Counted from the stretch's first letter, positions 6,159 through 15,670 are shown. The stretch is DNA of 32,142 bases from a virus (IMGVR_UViG_3300036772_000289:1-32142), one strand, 5' to 3'. Notes: a model not told the origin generated them from the letters alone. Numbers and translations are program-made.

Positions 6159-7856
6159 TTAATGCCCTCCGCCGGGATGCCCGCGCCCGTGCTGAAAAAA
6201 TTCCGGATGTTCAACCATGAGTTTTTGCCGTTCTTCCTGGCGATGCTTCAGACGCCGCAGTTTCTGGTCCTTGTTCGGGAACGGCAGATCTTCGATTGCG
6301 TCCTCCGGCCCCAGCACTCCTGATTTTACGCCCCACGCAATCAGCTGGGCATGATCATCATGATAAATCGGCGAGGATGAGTGCGAATCGACCGCAATCT
6401 GCCGATCCTCTGGAAGCTGCGACAATAGAAAGTCCGTCTCGCCCTTGTCGGCGTCGGTCCAATAAACCGTGGCGTCTTTGGCTTGGACGATCGCCAAGGT
6501 ATCATCTGCGGCAGCGGCACACTGCCGCTCGATTAAGAGAGAGCGGTCGCGTAGCCGCGGGCTGCCGGTTTTCATCAGGGTGTCGGCATGGACGCCGGCC
6601 CGCACGCCAGGCTCTCCCTGGCCGCTCATGATCGGCGGAAAGCCCGTCGCGCGCTCCATTAGACCGATGATTTCCCCGATGATCGGGATCAGTTCTGGCG
6701 GCAGCGGGGGCGTGATATCCTTGACATCGGACCCGCCCGGCAAACCAATATAACCAGACTGTCGGAACTTCCCATAGAGCTCATCGGTAATGCCGTCATG
6801 GCCCGGGAAGGCGAGTATCCTGTCAACCTGGAGTCCTACTAGCCGCTTCGAATCCTCTAGGTGCGTGCTCAGCCAGTCCTGCAGCAGCATCAGATCGGTA
6901 ATCTCCGATCGCCCCCACACATAACCGGCGACGTAATTCGGTTGGATCATCGAGTACGGGTGCCGCTCGGGCACGAAGAGGTTGCAGTGCTTGAAGAGGG
7001 GAGCGACAAGGATATCCGGCTCGATCAATTGGATGGTCGTGTAATCCTCGCCTCCCCGCGCGTCGTCGCGGATATAAATCTCATGCATCGGATAGAGGTT
7101 GATGTTCGGTCGCGGCGACAGCGGGGTCATGTTGGGATCGTTGCCGAGGTTGACGATTCCGCCGGGGTTAGGCTGTGTGGCGTTTCGCAGACTCGTATCC
7201 AGGATCGCCGTCGACAAAACCTGATGCATGAAGGTCCGCGGGACGCCCGTGCGATCTTCCTTGTCGCCTTTGGCGAGAATCCTCTTATAGGTCCTCTCCG
7301 CATTGGGAAGGTTGCGGATGCGGCGCCACACTTCATGCCGGTTTAACCACACCGTCTCGACCAGCGCCTCCTGCTTGTCGAGATCATTTATCCCTTCATC
7401 ATAGACGCCGAAGGCCCACGGCGGCACCAATTGGCCGCCACGGTAATAATAGGCCCCGTCCGCGGTCTTGCCGGCGAGTTGTTTCAAGAGATAGGAGCCG
7501 TAGGTAAGCGCCTCCTTAACCCCAACTCCGAACAGGATGTCGATATTCTTGTTTTGCCATTCGAGTGATACGAGCCGGGCGGCCACGGCGCCTTTGTCTA
7601 ACCATTCTTGAGGATAGATGTTTTCGTAATTCATGCCAAAGCGCAGCTCAGTCGGCGAGAACAGGTGCGAGGCTGTTCTGTCTACGTGGCCATACATAAG
7701 ATTGGCGAGCGCCAGACCGCCCTTCGGCTTACCGGTCTCAACCCAGGTTCCGAACGACCGATAGGTGGAGGCTCGCGTGGCTTGCCCTTCGGTGCAGGCA
7801 TCGATGATTTCGAGCGCCATCTTTGTCAGGCGTTTTGCGTCGGTTGGCAATCTCAC
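6159..7856 (-). CDS. portal protein
   Basis: About 565 residues. The protein has the portal pattern: helical N-terminal region (ASTYRSFGTWVETGKPKGG), beta-rich clip/wing segment with AGYVWGRSEI, the long helix LLQDWLSTHLEDSKRLVGLQ (near 320-340), and a later helical region (LPPELIPIIGEIIGLMERAT, then RDRSLLIERQCAAAADDTLA). The portal is the dodecameric DNA channel at one capsid vertex. The open frame extends to 8063, but that part lies inside the upstream spike gene, so I prefer GTG at 7856; ATG at 7820 is the alternative. It ends on array C. Confidence 0.85.
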   Translation of the reverse strand: MRLPTDAKRLTKMALEIIDACTEGQATRASTYRSFGTWVETGKPKGGLALANLMYGHVDRTASHLFSPTELRFGMNYENIYPQEWLDKGAVAARLVSLEWQNKNIDILFGVGVKEALTYGSYLLKQLAGKTADGAYYYRGGQLVPPWAFGVYDEGINDLDKQEALVETVWLNRHEVWRRIRNLPNAERTYKRILAKGDKEDRTGVPRTFMHQVLSTAILDTSLRNATQPNPGGIVNLGNDPNMTPLSPRPNINLYPMHEIYIRDDARGGEDYTTIQLIEPDILVAPLFKHCNLFVPERHPYSMIQPNYVAGYVWGRSEITDLMLLQDWLSTHLEDSKRLVGLQVDRILAFPGHDGITDELYGKFRQSGYIGLPGGSDVKDITPPLPPELIPIIGEIIGLMERATGFPPIMSGQGEPGVRAGVHADTLMKTGSPRLRDRSLLIERQCAAAADDTLAIVQAKDATVYWTDADKGETDFLLSQLPEDRQIAVDSHSSSPIYHDDHAQLIAWGVKSGVLGPEDAIEDLPFPNKDQKLRRLKHRQEERQKLMVEHPEFFQHGRGHPGGGH

Positions 7857-7884
7857 GCGCGCACGGCTGACTCCATACCTTTCC

Positions 7885-10008
7885 TCAATACGCCGTCCAG
7901 GAATACGCCGCCTGCCCGATCGAGCAGGAGGAGGCGCAGGAATAGACCGTAGTTTTCGTCCCGGACAGAAGCGCTCCGCCATTGCTCGTCGCGTTGATGA
8001 CGGTGATGTAGCCAAGATCCGGATAAACTCCAGTGACGATATAGGAAACCGCACCGCCCCCATTGTTTACCGAGATTCCAAGGCCAGGAAACATCCATGA
8101 GAGAGTCTTGGCATCCAGATAGAGCGCATCCGATTGTCCTTTGTAGGACCACGTGACGGTTTCTCCTATGACCGAATCTGTGAGGTTCTGCCCCCAGCTG
8201 TAGCCTGGGCATGAGGCCGACCGCAGATAAAGATGCGTTAGCGCAGTCGTGTTCCAGTCCACCGACTTAAACACGGTCCTGCACGCAATCGGGGGATAAG
8301 AGCCGATCGCCCCGAGGGCGCCGCTGACTTCAGCGTAGAGTGTTGGGCTCAGATTCGGCGTGGTCCAAGGGCACGGCTCAAATCCGCAATAAGGAGAAGT
8401 CAACTCGCCTCTTGAGACGTTGACATTCCCCACGGCGCCGCTGGCAGTTATCCACGCGCCAGGAATGAAGTAATCAGTATCCCACGTACCGATGCCCCGC
8501 GCCTCAGTCTGAAACTGCCCATTACCCCCGAGTTGGCTATAGGCATATCCGCCGCTGTCATAAACCCTCGTGTTGAGCTGAAAGCCCGACAGCGCCGATC
8601 CATCGATCTCCCGAAATGGTTGAGTCTCGACGTTTATCGGCAAAGACGCTCCGTAATAACCACCCCGAAGCCTGATGTTTCCGATCCCGCCGGCTTCCTG
8701 GCCGATGAACGGAAACGACCTTTGACAGTAGAGTATCGGCAATGCCGCCCCAGGCAAGCTCGGGTCATAGTTGAAATACGGATTCCTGATCTCGTTCGTC
8801 ATGGCGCCAGACCCAGCGGCCTGCGCCATCAATAGCGAGCTGCACGCGACAGGATTCTCGACGTGGACGCCGTCTAATGTAATGCCCATCCCCTGCGCGA
8901 CGACGACTCGCTCGGTCGCATAAAGGGTAGTTGCCGCCGCCACTTCCGCCTGCATATCCGTCGTCGAGGTCAGATCGTTGATCCCATAGTTGGCAAATGC
9001 CCATGGTATCCATATCTGGAAAGTGCCGACATTTGTTCCCGAGTTCCAGGCGGTCATCGTTAGCGGGATGACACCAAAATGGCTGGTGATGACCGTATAG
9101 GAATTATAGACGGTATTTACGTACTGATCGGGCGAAGCGATCGTTCCAGTAAAGGTGTAGTCGAACCCATTGCCATCGGCAACTTTTGTGAATGAAGAGA
9201 CACTGGACAACCCAAATGATGCGCTCTGTCCGCTTGTTGCCGAGATGTTGCCGCCAAACACAGTGACTTGGCGCGACAGCTCCGAATCTATGCCAATCGT
9301 AGCCGTCAATGACGGCTCAACAACATCGTTTATATAGGCTTGTGATCCGGCGACCAAGATCCCATAATATCCGTTGTTCCCGGCTATCTTACGAAAGGTG
9401 TTGCTGTCGCTCAGGCAACACGCGGCGTTCGCGTCGGTCTTGTACAGCGCGTAAAAATTATTGACATAGGTGTTCTCGACAAGGTTGATGCTCGATCCGC
9501 CGCTACCGCCAGCAAGGCCGATCCCGACACCGGCATTCGATTGCTGACCGCGATACCCATTGCTCGGCCCGGTCACCTCAATGTCCGACACTCGCATCCC
9601 CTGACCGGTGCCGACTAGGAAAGCGATGCCGTTGTTGAATGTGGACCTTATTTGGCATCCCTGATGGTTGCCGGCAGCGGCGGCATCGCCGAAGAATGCC
9701 ATAGAGAACCCGAACATGGTCGGCGAGGCAAGGCTGGATCGAAGATTGCCCGGCGGATCGAGATATAGCGTGCTCGATGTTTTGTACGTGCCTGCCGGGC
9801 AATAGACTCCGGTGTACCCATTGTTGAACGCGTAATCGATGCACGCCTGGATCGCCGACGTGTCATCGGTCGAGCCATTGCCCGTGGCCGGGCCGCAGAC
9901 CGGATCCTTGATGCTGATCCAGTCGAGCGTAACATTGGCGGCTCGGGTTGGCGTACCGATCGCCATCGCCAGCCCCAGCGCCAAGAGAAATCTTAGCGCG
10001 GAACCCAC
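7885..10008 (-). CDS. pectate-lyase-like right-handed beta-helix protein, probable tail spike
   Basis: About 707 residues. After an N-terminal hydrophobic, signal-like segment comes NVTLDWISIKDPVCGPATGN, then STDDTSAIQACIDYAFNNG and GVYCPAGTYKTSSTLYL. This is the classic start of the pectate_lyase_3/phage spike fold (GDGVTDDTAAIQAAID, then PAGTY). The long middle consists of repeating short beta strands with N, G and S turns, as expected of a beta-helix. Such proteins bind or cut surface polysaccharide during adsorption. Start GTG at 10008 is preferred because GGA-type ribosome sequence lies five bases upstream; the upstream gene overlaps it by 16 bases. Cysteines are unusually frequent. Confidence 0.82.
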   Translation of the reverse strand: MGSALRFLLALGLAMAIGTPTRAANVTLDWISIKDPVCGPATGNGSTDDTSAIQACIDYAFNNGYTGVYCPAGTYKTSSTLYLDPPGNLRSSLASPTMFGFSMAFFGDAAAAGNHQGCQIRSTFNNGIAFLVGTGQGMRVSDIEVTGPSNGYRGQQSNAGVGIGLAGGSGGSSINLVENTYVNNFYALYKTDANAACCLSDSNTFRKIAGNNGYYGILVAGSQAYINDVVEPSLTATIGIDSELSRQVTVFGGNISATSGQSASFGLSSVSSFTKVADGNGFDYTFTGTIASPDQYVNTVYNSYTVITSHFGVIPLTMTAWNSGTNVGTFQIWIPWAFANYGINDLTSTTDMQAEVAAATTLYATERVVVAQGMGITLDGVHVENPVACSSLLMAQAAGSGAMTNEIRNPYFNYDPSLPGAALPILYCQRSFPFIGQEAGGIGNIRLRGGYYGASLPINVETQPFREIDGSALSGFQLNTRVYDSGGYAYSQLGGNGQFQTEARGIGTWDTDYFIPGAWITASGAVGNVNVSRGELTSPYCGFEPCPWTTPNLSPTLYAEVSGALGAIGSYPPIACRTVFKSVDWNTTALTHLYLRSASCPGYSWGQNLTDSVIGETVTWSYKGQSDALYLDAKTLSWMFPGLGISVNNGGGAVSYIVTGVYPDLGYITVINATSNGGALLSGTKTTVYSCASSCSIGQAAYSWTAY

Positions 10009-10169
10009 GTGCTTCCTGTCGGCGCCGTCCACGTACTGGCAGTGGGCGCGATCCACGCCGCACCAGAACCACCCCCACTGCCGCCGCCACTCAACAGCAT
10101 CGCATAGGACGCCGTAGCAAGCAGCAGAAGCACAAGTCCCGCGAGCAGCGCGCGCAATACGCCTAGCAA
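9993..10169 (-). CDS. small secreted or membrane-anchored protein in the spike cluster
   Basis: 58 residues from a TTG start at 10169, which overlaps the previous stop and follows GGGGAG at a good distance; ATG at 10202 is an alternative without a ribosome site. A strong hydrophobic segment (LLAGLVLLLLATASYAMLL) is followed by a glycine/serine linker and WIAPTASTWTAPTGSTW, two copies of a W-x-APT-x-ST unit. It is either a signal-peptide protein or an anchored small tail component. Not recognised. Confidence 0.55.
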   Translation of the reverse strand: MLGVLRALLAGLVLLLLATASYAMLLSGGGSGGGSGAAWIAPTASTWTAPTGSTWVPR

Positions 10170-11050
10170 CCAAATGCTCCCCAATAGGTTTGGTTGTGGC
10201 ATATGTTGTTTTGCTGGGGCGTGGTCAAACCTGACGGCCAAACGATGACTTCTCCGACATTACCCGTGAGAACATTGCATGAAGAAGCCCCAGACCCACA
10301 ACCAAAGATGTCGGTTTGTGCCGCGGTATAGCCTGGCGATCCTGTGCTTCCGGTTACAGCGGCAGCTCCATCTACATCAAGAGACGAAGTCGTGGCGAGG
10401 ACCGTCTGCACAGAATGCGCGGCGCTGTCGGTCGCCGTGGCATTTATCTGAGCGCCCGCATAAGCAAATGCTTCGTTTGTCACCTGAAATCCCACCTGGG
10501 AACTGTTGTTATTCCCAATGACATCGCTGTAAGCACTAAACGCCGCGGTCCGCTCGGCAACGTATGATGTAGTCAACGGCTGATTGAGGACTCCAATCCC
10601 ACCAGCAATTGAGAGGAACTGCGTTCCGCTTCCAGTCATGCACGGCAATGAGCCAAAGCAGCTAACAGTCAACGTGGGGCGTTTAGCTATTGTGGCTTGG
10701 GTCATGTTAAAGCCATTGCCGCTTTGATCATAAATTGTCTTCACTGTGCATGTTATAGAGCCGCAGGATGAGCCACCTATAGTTGTTATGACGAGAGCGC
10801 CAGTCGTGGCGTCGGTGCTGAGATCGGCGCAGACTACGTCCGACACGTTGCAAACATTGATAGATGCCGTTCCGCGCTTGGCGGCGCTGCATGCCCGCAA
10901 CGACCAGCAGGCCGTCGCGCTTGAGACGACATCGAGCGGACCAGTATAGGTTACGCCAGCAGGAGGCGGGATGAGAACCATATTGGCGAACGCCAGATTG
11001 CCGGCGAGTAGCGCCCTGGCAACGAGCCCTAAAAAAAGCAGGCGCATCAT
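10163..11050 (-). CDS. arabinofuranosidase-B-like/concanavalin-fold protein, probable adsorption protein
   Basis: 295 residues with an N-terminal signal-like segment (MMRLLFLGLVARALLAGNLA). Features shared with the AbfB catalytic-type beta-sandwich seen in many phage fibre proteins are ACWSLRACSAAKRGTASINV, VKTIYDQSGNGFNMTQAT, AKRPTL and a late GNVGEVIVWPSGLT strand. The YDQSGNG motif is the clearest. Enzyme activity is not implied, since many such domains are only carbohydrate-binding. The start is set by the upstream stop (ATGA at 11050 or TGATG at 11047). The protein ends WGAFGC with paired cysteines throughout. Confidence 0.75.
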   Translation of the reverse strand: MMRLLFLGLVARALLAGNLAFANMVLIPPPAGVTYTGPLDVVSSATACWSLRACSAAKRGTASINVCNVSDVVCADLSTDATTGALVITTIGGSSCGSITCTVKTIYDQSGNGFNMTQATIAKRPTLTVSCFGSLPCMTGSGTQFLSIAGGIGVLNQPLTTSYVAERTAAFSAYSDVIGNNNSSQVGFQVTNEAFAYAGAQINATATDSAAHSVQTVLATTSSLDVDGAAAVTGSTGSPGYTAAQTDIFGCGSGASSCNVLTGNVGEVIVWPSGLTTPQQNNICHNQTYWGAFGC

Positions 11051-12231
11051 TGGATATAGACCGTGCAAACGCCGGTTGCGATGCCGCTCGATGTCCATAC
11101 TGTTGTGCCGGTCGTCGTAATACCCACCGTGTCGCCAGAGGCGAGCGACGAAGTCGTGACGGTCAGGGTTTGATCGGTCGCCGCCGTCCCGTTGGCGTTG
11201 AACGAGCCGCTGTGCAAGACCGTCCCAGCCGAGAGTGCCGTCCCGCTCGCCGCCTTGACGACGCTGATCGTCGCTACCCCGCCAGCCGCGACTTCCGGGC
11301 GGCAGACGATGCCGGTGACCGTGCGGCTCGCGTTCGCGCGGAAGATCGGGATGTTGTTCGGGTTGATCCCCGGTACGTAGGTGATTGGAATAATGAGCGT
11401 CGGAAGGGTGTTGCAGGACGCGACCGAGTCCGAAAGGTCTGCGCACGCAGGCTGCGCCGCGCCGGGCACTCCCGAGGTCGAGATCGTATTAAGAAACTGA
11501 TGCGAGACTGATGCTTTGCTCTCCACCCCACCGAGCACACTCGCCGTAGGCGGCTGCATTCCAGGGAAGAAATCGATCCCCGTTCCGTTCGCGTTAGCCA
11601 CAAAGGTTCCGCTCGCACCCGGTGGCAGCGTGGTTGAGTTCAGCCCGGTCATCGTCAGGCCGGTGGAGTTCGTGATCGTCCAATTCACCGTGCCGGTCAC
11701 CGCGACGGCGAGGGTCATGCCTGGCGCAAAGATCGTGCTGCTTGCGGCCGGTAGGGTAAGGGCGGGCGTGCCCGTCGTGGCGGCCAAGTTAAGCGCGCCG
11801 CCCATATCTCCAGCCGCCGCAGGATAGCTCGTCGTCTTGCTGGCGTCGGGGATCGAGGGGGAGATAACACCGCTTGACGCGACGATGGTCGTGCCGTTGA
11901 CCTTGCACGCGCCGAACGTAGATGCGCTGCACTGCGGGATGGCTGGCGACGCATCCGAACGCATCGCTGTAGTAGCGACTCCGTTGTTAGCGCTCGTCCC
12001 AATCGTCGCGGACGGATTTGCGAAGGTCGCGCCGTTCAACGTTAGTGTTGCGTTGCGCCCCGAGCCGCCCACGGTTCCCCCAGTAACCGTGATCTTCTGG
12101 ACGCCGGTAATTACGTTGGTGCCGTCGCTCAGGATCAGAACAAGGTTCGCGCCTACTGCTGGGTTGAGAACAAAGGCATACCCAGCAAGCGCCACAAGGA
12201 GAATCCCCAGTGCGGCAAGAACCTTTTTCAT
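11047..12231 (-). CDS. beta-rich tail/fibre protein with N-terminal hydrophobic segment
   Basis: About 394 residues from MKKVLAALGILLVALAGYAF, a signal-peptide or anchor-like start. The rest is threonine-, alanine- and glycine-rich with many short strands, including PAAAGDMGGALNLAATTGTPAL and NTISTSGVPGAAQPACADL, phrases often found in phage tail fibre proteins. The ATG overlaps the previous stop as TGATG. It is the first of three consecutive genes encoding exported-looking beta proteins. A receptor-binding or fibre role is inferred. Confidence 0.75.
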   Translation of the reverse strand: MKKVLAALGILLVALAGYAFVLNPAVGANLVLILSDGTNVITGVQKITVTGGTVGGSGRNATLTLNGATFANPSATIGTSANNGVATTAMRSDASPAIPQCSASTFGACKVNGTTIVASSGVISPSIPDASKTTSYPAAAGDMGGALNLAATTGTPALTLPAASSTIFAPGMTLAVAVTGTVNWTITNSTGLTMTGLNSTTLPPGASGTFVANANGTGIDFFPGMQPPTASVLGGVESKASVSHQFLNTISTSGVPGAAQPACADLSDSVASCNTLPTLIIPITYVPGINPNNIPIFRANASRTVTGIVCRPEVAAGGVATISVVKAASGTALSAGTVLHSGSFNANGTAATDQTLTVTTSSLASGDTVGITTTGTTVWTSSGIATGVCTVYIQ

Positions 12232-12644
12232 CACACGATCATCCAATTCGACACGCCGTCGTCGATTAGCCAGGTGGCATCTCGGGCGTTGTCACTAAAG
12301 ACATAAGTCGAGGCGCCATCTACGGTGCCAGAGACGGGCGTGATCGTGTAAGCCGTGCCGTCCGCCAAAGTTGTTTTCAAGACCCACACTCGCCCGGGCG
12401 ATCCAGCGCCAGGGATGTTGACTGTTTTTGCTCCAGCCGTTGAAGACGTTGCTTTAGTGATGGTCTGAGAGGCGGTCAACGTGACGGTATGGGTGAGGCC
12501 GGTCGTCCAAGGATCGATAGTGAAGCCGCCGCCGCTCCCGCCGGGTGCACCGCCGTCATCGAGAAGTCCGTCCCCCACCCAAACGGCGATATTCCCAGGA
12601 TTAACTAATCCTTGCTGCCCTACGATGGATCGCCCGCCTGCCAT
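12231..12644 (-). CDS. small beta-rich virion protein
   Basis: 137 residues. A glycine-rich linker (DDGGAPGGSGGGF) precedes a compact beta domain: HTVTLTASQTITKATSS, AGAKTVNIPGAG, GRVWVLKTTLADGTAYTITP and ATWLIDDGVSNWMIV. This resembles the small C-terminal domains of phage tail proteins that use ADGTAYTITPV-type strands. It lies two bases after the zinc-ribbon gene and is coupled to the next gene through TGATG. Likely a tail or head fibre part. Confidence 0.7.
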   Translation of the reverse strand: MAGGRSIVGQQGLVNPGNIAVWVGDGLLDDGGAPGGSGGGFTIDPWTTGLTHTVTLTASQTITKATSSTAGAKTVNIPGAGSPGRVWVLKTTLADGTAYTITPVSGTVDGASTYVFSDNARDATWLIDDGVSNWMIV

Positions 12645-12646
12645 TT

Positions 12647-13213
12647 TTATTTCCGATCGGCCCCCATATTGCCGGCCCGGATCATGCCAACGGCGCGTTG
12701 GGTGTGGTTGGTCGTAGACTTCTGGATGAAGCCGGCCATTGGACTTACCGCGGAGCCGGAGACGGAGCCGGCATATGGCTGAAACGAGGCCCCAGTCACA
12801 CTCGCGGGCTTTGGTATGTGCGCGGTGTCGCCTTCTCGCATTTCCGAGGGGTCGCGCATGTTGGTGATTTTGAGGTCGGACCGCAGATTCGCGATCTCTT
12901 CCCTTTGCGTGACCTTGACGAGAGAGTCGTGCTCGTCTTTGGGTTGGGCGGCATACTCGCTTTCGAGAATCCCCGCGGCCTCCTCGGCGCGCTCAATCGA
13001 GGCCGATTCCATGTTGCGATAGGTCTGGTCGACCGATTTGGTGTAGTGGCTCTTCTTAATTCTCGGTGCCTGCGGCACGAACACCGGCTCATCTTCGCTG
13101 ACCCACGCATCGCATAACAGACAGCGATCGGGCGGCGGGGTGTCGCTGCGCTCGTGCAAAAACTTAAAGACGCCGCCGCACTCCGGGCACTTATAATGTT
13201 GGAACTTCGCCAT
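12647..13213 (-). CDS. zinc-ribbon protein downstream of terminase
   Basis: 188 residues starting MAKFQHYKCPECGGVF. CPEC near residue 9 and CLLC near residue 31 form a four-cysteine zinc ribbon similar to FmdB-type regulatory ribbons. The remainder is helical and charged (SIERAEEAAGILESEYAAQP), then G/S-rich (QPYAGSVSGSAVSPMAGFIQ). The start overlaps the terminase stop as TGATG; a longer frame to 13336 lies inside the terminase gene and is not favoured. An accessory packaging role is a contextual guess. Confidence 0.75.
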   Translation of the reverse strand: MAKFQHYKCPECGGVFKFLHERSDTPPPDRCLLCDAWVSEDEPVFVPQAPRIKKSHYTKSVDQTYRNMESASIERAEEAAGILESEYAAQPKDEHDSLVKVTQREEIANLRSDLKITNMRDPSEMREGDTAHIPKPASVTGASFQPYAGSVSGSAVSPMAGFIQKSTTNHTQRAVGMIRAGNMGADRK

Positions 13214-15126
13214 CAGTACCTCCGCGGAGCGGCGCGCCGCCACGCCGCAGTCTGCATTTGGCGCGCCGCCATCTGCTGGCGCGCTTCCTTGCGCTTGAAG
13301 AAGTCCGCCAGTGTGTTGCGGTTCCATAGCGCCCATTGATCTTCGACGGAAATCGAGAGCTTGGCCCGCTCGGCCGCCCGGGTCCGGTTGCCGGCGATCA
13401 TCCCGCGGCGAAACCGGTCATCCCAATACCGGACGCCCATCGCCATCGCGTAAACATGATCGTCGCGGTTGCGGCCCTCAGCCCCAATAGTATCCCCGTC
13501 GCGGGTCACCCCCTTCATTTGTTCGAGAGCCCGCGCCGAGCGCACCACCAAAACGCCGTTATGAAAATAGTTGCGAGTCGCCTCCATGACTTGGACTTTT
13601 AACTGTTGCTGCGCCTTGAATTGCCAAGAATGGCCCGCATTCATTGAATCGGATCTAGTGTAGATGTATGATCTTGCGTTGTTGAATATATCATCAATTC
13701 CTTTCTCGCGCGCCGCCTGCCGGAGATATCCTTGCTGGACAATGCGCTGAGTCGTTTGATAGTGTCGCCACACCTCCTCTCCGGGACCATTGACATCAAC
13801 AATCATGCCGACCTGATTACCGTTCTTCGACCCGTAATAACCGACCAGCGTCCATAACAGCCAAGCGAACTGGTGCGGCTGAATGCTGCCGCTCTCATAC
13901 TCCGCCACCTGATCGATGCCGTCGGCGTAGCAGCGCAAGACCTCGACGGAGGAGTGATCGTTGTTTTCGTCGTGACCAAAGGCGGGATCACCGGAGACAA
14001 CATACATGCTCTCGCTAGCCGGCTCCTCCCACAGCATCAACTCGATCTCGCGGCGAGTGCGCGATAGCTTCATCTCAGACGTGACGAAATCGATGCCCGG
14101 CCAGAATTTAAAATATTGGGGTTTCGAAGCCGAAGCGATTTGGGCGGCGGCCTCTGTGATTTTCTCGGCCTGGAAGAAATTGCTTCCGGTGACCTGGTAC
14201 GCCTCCTCCTCGGTCCACGGCTGCTCTTGAGTGAGTGTCGAGTCCTCGGGATCGTCGTCATCCAATTCACGAGAAGGATCGACTTTCTTGCGATACCACG
14301 CCAGCTGTTCGAGTGAGATCCGATAGCCGTACTGGCGCTGAACGGCGCGCATGCGCTCAAGCTCACGCTGGTTGGGCGGGTCCACCCCATAGCGTGAGAA
14401 GTCGGCCGAATCGCGCGCCAACATCTGGGTTTCCTTGGCCCACCAGCCAATGAAGACGCAATGCGCGGACGGGTCGGCTTGGTGTTCCTGCCACATTTTG
14501 TAGCGCGCATTGTAGCCGCGGGCAGTAGATTCCCAGATGTAAAGCCGATCTTCATAGGTGTCGGAAAGAGATTGGCGAAGGGAGGTCAAGCCCTCTTCGT
14601 TTACCCAGGAGCACATTTCGCTGGCATGAAGATAGTTCAGGCCAGTTGATCGCCCGAGCCCGCCGCCAGTGCGCGAGTTTTTGGTGCCGGCCTGCATAAA
14701 GAGCAGCCACGAATCGTTTTCCAGCACCAGTGCGTCTCGGTTGCGGCCCTTGATCGCCGGGAAGTGCAGCCGTTTTGGAAGAGCGTCAATGACCTCCTCT
14801 ATTTCGCGGCGCGCAAGTTGGGTGTTGAATGCGGTGTCAAAGACAATCGCGCCGCGCAGACCATCGTGCATTCCAAGCCAGAATGCGTCGAAAGCGCGTG
14901 CGTCCGTGCTAATGCCGAGCTGGCGAGACTTTAGGCAATCGACATCGTGTTTATCGTGTTCGAGCGCGTAAAACACCGCGTCGTCGAACATCGTTTGCGC
15001 GAGATAGATGTTATCGGCAAGCACCGTGCCGCCGCCAGTGTCTTTCGAGTTGATCTTGACGTGATAGCGGAACTCGTTAAACGACTCGCGGAAGGCGGAG
15101 ACCTTTTCCGGAGACCAGCCGCTCAA
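13213..15126 (-). CDS. terL: terminase large subunit (DNA-packaging ATPase and nuclease)
   Basis: 637 residues. The ATPase domain has a Walker-A-like LKSRQLGIST (65-74), a Walker-B-like LNYLHASE with glutamate 170 and a coupling motif ESTARG (199-204). The nuclease domain shows the three acidic clusters of the RNase-H-like fold: SGDPAFG (Asp380), IVDVNG (Asp444) and NRDDH (Asp555/556). It cuts concatemeric phage DNA and drives it through the portal. The ATG overlaps the previous stop by four bases. No small-subunit gene is recognised upstream; one of the small coupled genes could serve. Confidence 0.93.
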   Translation of the reverse strand: MSGWSPEKVSAFRESFNEFRYHVKINSKDTGGGTVLADNIYLAQTMFDDAVFYALEHDKHDVDCLKSRQLGISTDARAFDAFWLGMHDGLRGAIVFDTAFNTQLARREIEEVIDALPKRLHFPAIKGRNRDALVLENDSWLLFMQAGTKNSRTGGGLGRSTGLNYLHASEMCSWVNEEGLTSLRQSLSDTYEDRLYIWESTARGYNARYKMWQEHQADPSAHCVFIGWWAKETQMLARDSADFSRYGVDPPNQRELERMRAVQRQYGYRISLEQLAWYRKKVDPSRELDDDDPEDSTLTQEQPWTEEEAYQVTGSNFFQAEKITEAAAQIASASKPQYFKFWPGIDFVTSEMKLSRTRREIELMLWEEPASESMYVVSGDPAFGHDENNDHSSVEVLRCYADGIDQVAEYESGSIQPHQFAWLLWTLVGYYGSKNGNQVGMIVDVNGPGEEVWRHYQTTQRIVQQGYLRQAAREKGIDDIFNNARSYIYTRSDSMNAGHSWQFKAQQQLKVQVMEATRNYFHNGVLVVRSARALEQMKGVTRDGDTIGAEGRNRDDHVYAMAMGVRYWDDRFRRGMIAGNRTRAAERAKLSISVEDQWALWNRNTLADFFKRKEARQQMAARQMQTAAWRRAAPRRY

Positions 15127-15374
15127 GAATCAGGTGCTGGCTCCAACCTTTCTGGTGATGATGCGAATAAGATCGCCGCGTGCTTCTCACAAAACCAGAG
15201 ATCCCGTTTCTTGAGATGGAACACCGCCGGCATGCTGCACACCGCACAAAAGATGATCGGTGGAGCGGTCCAGCTATGTATCTCTCCGACGATCTTGTGC
15301 TGCTCGGGATCATGGCCGCGCGGCGGATTGATCGGAACCCGGCGCATGCCGGCGGGGGTCGGCGACGTTCTCAT
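15123..15374 (-). CDS. small zinc-binding protein
   Basis: 83 residues. FCAVCSMPAVFHLKKRDLWF followed by CEKHA gives a C-x2-C, C-x2-H zinc-knuckle arrangement. It is coupled on both sides by four-base overlaps (with the preceding 96-residue gene and the terminase gene). Its position directly before the terminase makes a packaging accessory or a divergent small-subunit role thinkable, but there is no small-terminase signature. Confidence 0.72.
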   Translation of the reverse strand: MRTSPTPAGMRRVPINPPRGHDPEQHKIVGEIHSWTAPPIIFCAVCSMPAVFHLKKRDLWFCEKHAAILFASSPERLEPAPDS

Positions 15375-15661
15375 CGCCCGGAGATCAGTTGGCGAGCACG
15401 GTCGATGTGTTCGTCTTGAACTGGGGTCAAGATCCTCATATCGCCATGCATTTCGGTGGCAAGGCTCTCGCAGAGGCAGTGGAATAGGTGCGCTATATTC
15501 AAATCAGCATCTTGCCGAATGGCCGCCTCCATGTACCGACGACGCTCCTGTTCTTCAAACGAAGAGGGCGGCCTGTCACGCAGACGCTTGATCTGCAGCA
15601 TGGCCCGCGTGTACAGATCCCGTATCTCAAACACGAGCGCATCGCGCTCTTCTTCGATCAT
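15371..15661 (-). CDS. hypothetical helical protein before terminase
   Basis: 96 residues, almost entirely alpha-helical and charged: EERDALVFEIRDLYTRAMLQ, then RPPSSFEEQERRRYMEAAIR. Size, helicity and position two genes ahead of the large terminase would suit a small terminase subunit, but no helix-turn-helix was recognised, so this remains a guess. Confidence 0.68.
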   Translation of the reverse strand: MIEEERDALVFEIRDLYTRAMLQIKRLRDRPPSSFEEQERRRYMEAAIRQDADLNIAHLFHCLCESLATEMHGDMRILTPVQDEHIDRARQLISGR

Positions 15662-15670
15662 CGCCGACCC

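Noticed and set aside
10279-12298. Several plus-strand frames opposite the tail genes (for example 11050-11511)
   Set aside because: They are complementary shadows of the leftward beta-rich genes and have no ribosome sites or recognisable domains.
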